Positions 11,552 to 12,732 of a stretch of 12,732 nucleotides of DNA are shown here, piece by piece (position 1 is the first letter of the stretch; every line of letters begins with the position of its first letter). The DNA is taken from the NCBI GenBank assembly GCA_017452305.1, contig JAFTMQ010000102.1, forward strand, positions 1 through 12,732. The letters are read 5' to 3'. Below the pieces are notes generated by a model, which worked only from the letters and a program-made list of their open reading frames with translations, ran no database searches and was not told the DNA's origin. The translations under genes and the position numbers were made by a program. The stretch is from Clostridia bacterium (GTDB lineage Bacteria; Bacillota; Clostridia; Christensenellales; Borkfalkiaceae).

Positions 11552-12732
11552 TTATTCCTCTGTCTTTTCGCCAAAGGTAGGGGGCGCGTTGGTATTTCGT
11601 AAGTTCAACGCTTTTATCATTTGCCCGACGTACTGCACGGGTACGAGCTTGATTTTGTCCTTATACTTTTCGCAGACCTTCATATTTTTTGCGGGCAACA
11701 CCACTTGTTTAAAGCCCGTTTTGATACATTCCACCACACGTTTTTCGGCAAAGTTGACGGCACGGATTTCGCCCGTCAAGCCCACCTCGCCAAAGATGGC
11801 GGTGTATTTGTCGATAGGCACGTCGTTCGCCGCGCTCGCAAGCGCCGCGCAAATGGCAAGGTCGGTGGATGGCTCGTCCAATTTAATGCCGCCCATTGCG
11901 TTGATATACACGTCGGAAGCATAAAAGGGGATTCCGCACCGTTTTTCCAAAACGGCAATGAGCACGACCAGCTTGTTATAATCGACGCCGAGGCTCATTC
12001 TTCGGGGCATACCGTAGGCGGTTTTGGAAATAAGCGTTTGAATTTCCACGTTCATGCACCGATTGCCGCTTTCGGACGGCGTAACTGCCGAGCCTGCCGC
12101 CACACCGCGCGTTTCGGAAAGGAAAATCTCGGCGTAATCGTTCACGCTCTTAATGCCGCAGTCCGTCATCTCGAACACGCCCACCTCTTGTGCCGAGCCA
12201 AAGCGGTTTTTGACGGCGCGGAGCAGCTTAAAATTATCCTCGGGTTGTCCCTCGAAATAGAGGACGGTGTCCATGATATGCTCCAAAACCTTTGGCCCTG
12301 CAAGCGAGCCTTCCTTGGTGACGTGGCCGATAATGAAAAAGGTGATATTACGGGATTTGGCAATCCGCATAAGCTTTGCGGCGCACTCACGCACTTGCCC
12401 AACCGAGCCTGCCGCCGAGGACAGCGTTTCCGTATAGACGGCTTGAATAGAGTCAATCACCACAAAGCGGCTTTCGCCAAGCGCACCCTCAATGTCCTCT
12501 AAGCACGTTTCATTCAAAAGCAGTAAATTGTCGGAATTTAACCCCAACCGCTCGCAACGCATTTTCACCTGCGAACAGCTTTCCTCTGCGGAAACGTAGA
12601 GGGTGGGGGCGTTTTGCGTTTTGGCAAGGTGGGCGGAAACCTGCGTCAAGAGGGTGGATTTACCGATACCGGGATCGCCGCCGAGCAGGACTAACGAGCC
12701 GGGCACGATACCGCCGCCAAGCACGGTGTCGA
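11552..12732 (-). CDS. radA: DNA repair protein RadA (Sms), 5' end outside the window
   Basis: A RecA-like ATPase that promotes branch migration and processing of recombination intermediates on DNA. The frame runs off the right edge, so the N-terminal zinc finger is missing. Visible in order: LGGGIVPGSLVLLGGDPGIGKSTL with Walker A (GDPGIGKST), LYVSAEES, Walker B FVVIDSIQ, the RadA-specific KNRFG motif, and the Lon-like C-terminal domain with DVYINAMGGIKLDEPSTDLAICAALAS and FGEVGLTGEIRAV. The C-terminal domain is a structural relative of Lon protease and is not expected to be proteolytic. The 390 or so residues present are what is expected for the protein minus its N-terminal part. The GTG at 12724 is internal, not the start. 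It stops with TAA 19 bases from the shared terminator. Confidence 0.96.
   Translation of the reverse strand, partial: DTVLGGGIVPGSLVLLGGDPGIGKSTLLTQVSAHLAKTQNAPTLYVSAEESCSQVKMRCERLGLNSDNLLLLNETCLEDIEGALGESRFVVIDSIQAVYTETLSSAAGSVGQVRECAAKLMRIAKSRNITFFIIGHVTKEGSLAGPKVLEHIMDTVLYFEGQPEDNFKLLRAVKNRFGSAQEVGVFEMTDCGIKSVNDYAEIFLSETRGVAAGSAVTPSESGNRCMNVEIQTLISKTAYGMPRRMSLGVDYNKLVVLIAVLEKRCGIPFYASDVYINAMGGIKLDEPSTDLAICAALASAANDVPIDKYTAIFGEVGLTGEIRAVNFAEKRVVECIKTGFKQVVLPAKNMKVCEKYKDKIKLVPVQYVGQMIKALNLRNTNAPPTFGEKTEE

Overview
The window looks like a chromosomal piece of a low-to-moderate GC Firmicute, most likely an uncultured Clostridia-type bacterium. The support is AGGAGG-type ribosome binding sites, near-consensus sigma-A promoters (TTGACA-17-TATAAT), a meso-diaminopimelate dehydrogenase, a lipoteichoic-acid-synthase-like enzyme and a DUF1846 protein. 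I cannot name the genus from sequence alone. Nothing points to a phage, plasmid or transposon. The accessory character lies in intergenic palindromes and small regulator modules.

Layout. At the left edge (8-561) a small membrane protein and an XRE-type repressor are divergently transcribed around two palindromic operators. A bidirectional terminator and an array of four short hairpins follow. Next comes a minus-strand DUF1846 gene (726-2210) interrupted by one in-frame TAG, then a zinc-ribbon Nudix hydrolase (2469-2963). A divergent promoter region feeds purA (3280-4554), whose leader contains a strong terminator-like hairpin. A structured intergenic element and a second hairpin array separate purA from ddh (4843-5826). 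A plus-strand operon (6107-10593) then encodes a multi-pass membrane protein of unknown role, an LtaS-like sulfatase-fold polymer synthase and a membrane GT2 glycosyltransferase whose frame is broken by one nucleotide. A second divergent XRE/small-membrane-protein module follows (10727-11491). The right edge holds the 3' part of radA on the minus strand.

How it fits together. ddh supplies meso-DAP for peptidoglycan (and lysine). The 6107-10593 operon looks like envelope polymer assembly: one enzyme moves phosphoglycerol-type units outside the membrane and one polymerises or adds sugars inside. purA, the Nudix enzyme and radA are housekeeping functions. The two XRE modules share a striking architecture: a 17-bp palindrome fills the -35/-10 spacer of the membrane-protein promoter, and a second copy lies 29-30 bp away towards the repressor gene. 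The operator sequences and the proteins differ between the modules.

Two genes are broken by single-base differences (DUF1846 by CAG to TAG, GT2 by loss of one base). This may be real decay, recoding, or error in a draft or metagenome assembly, and the sequence alone does not decide.
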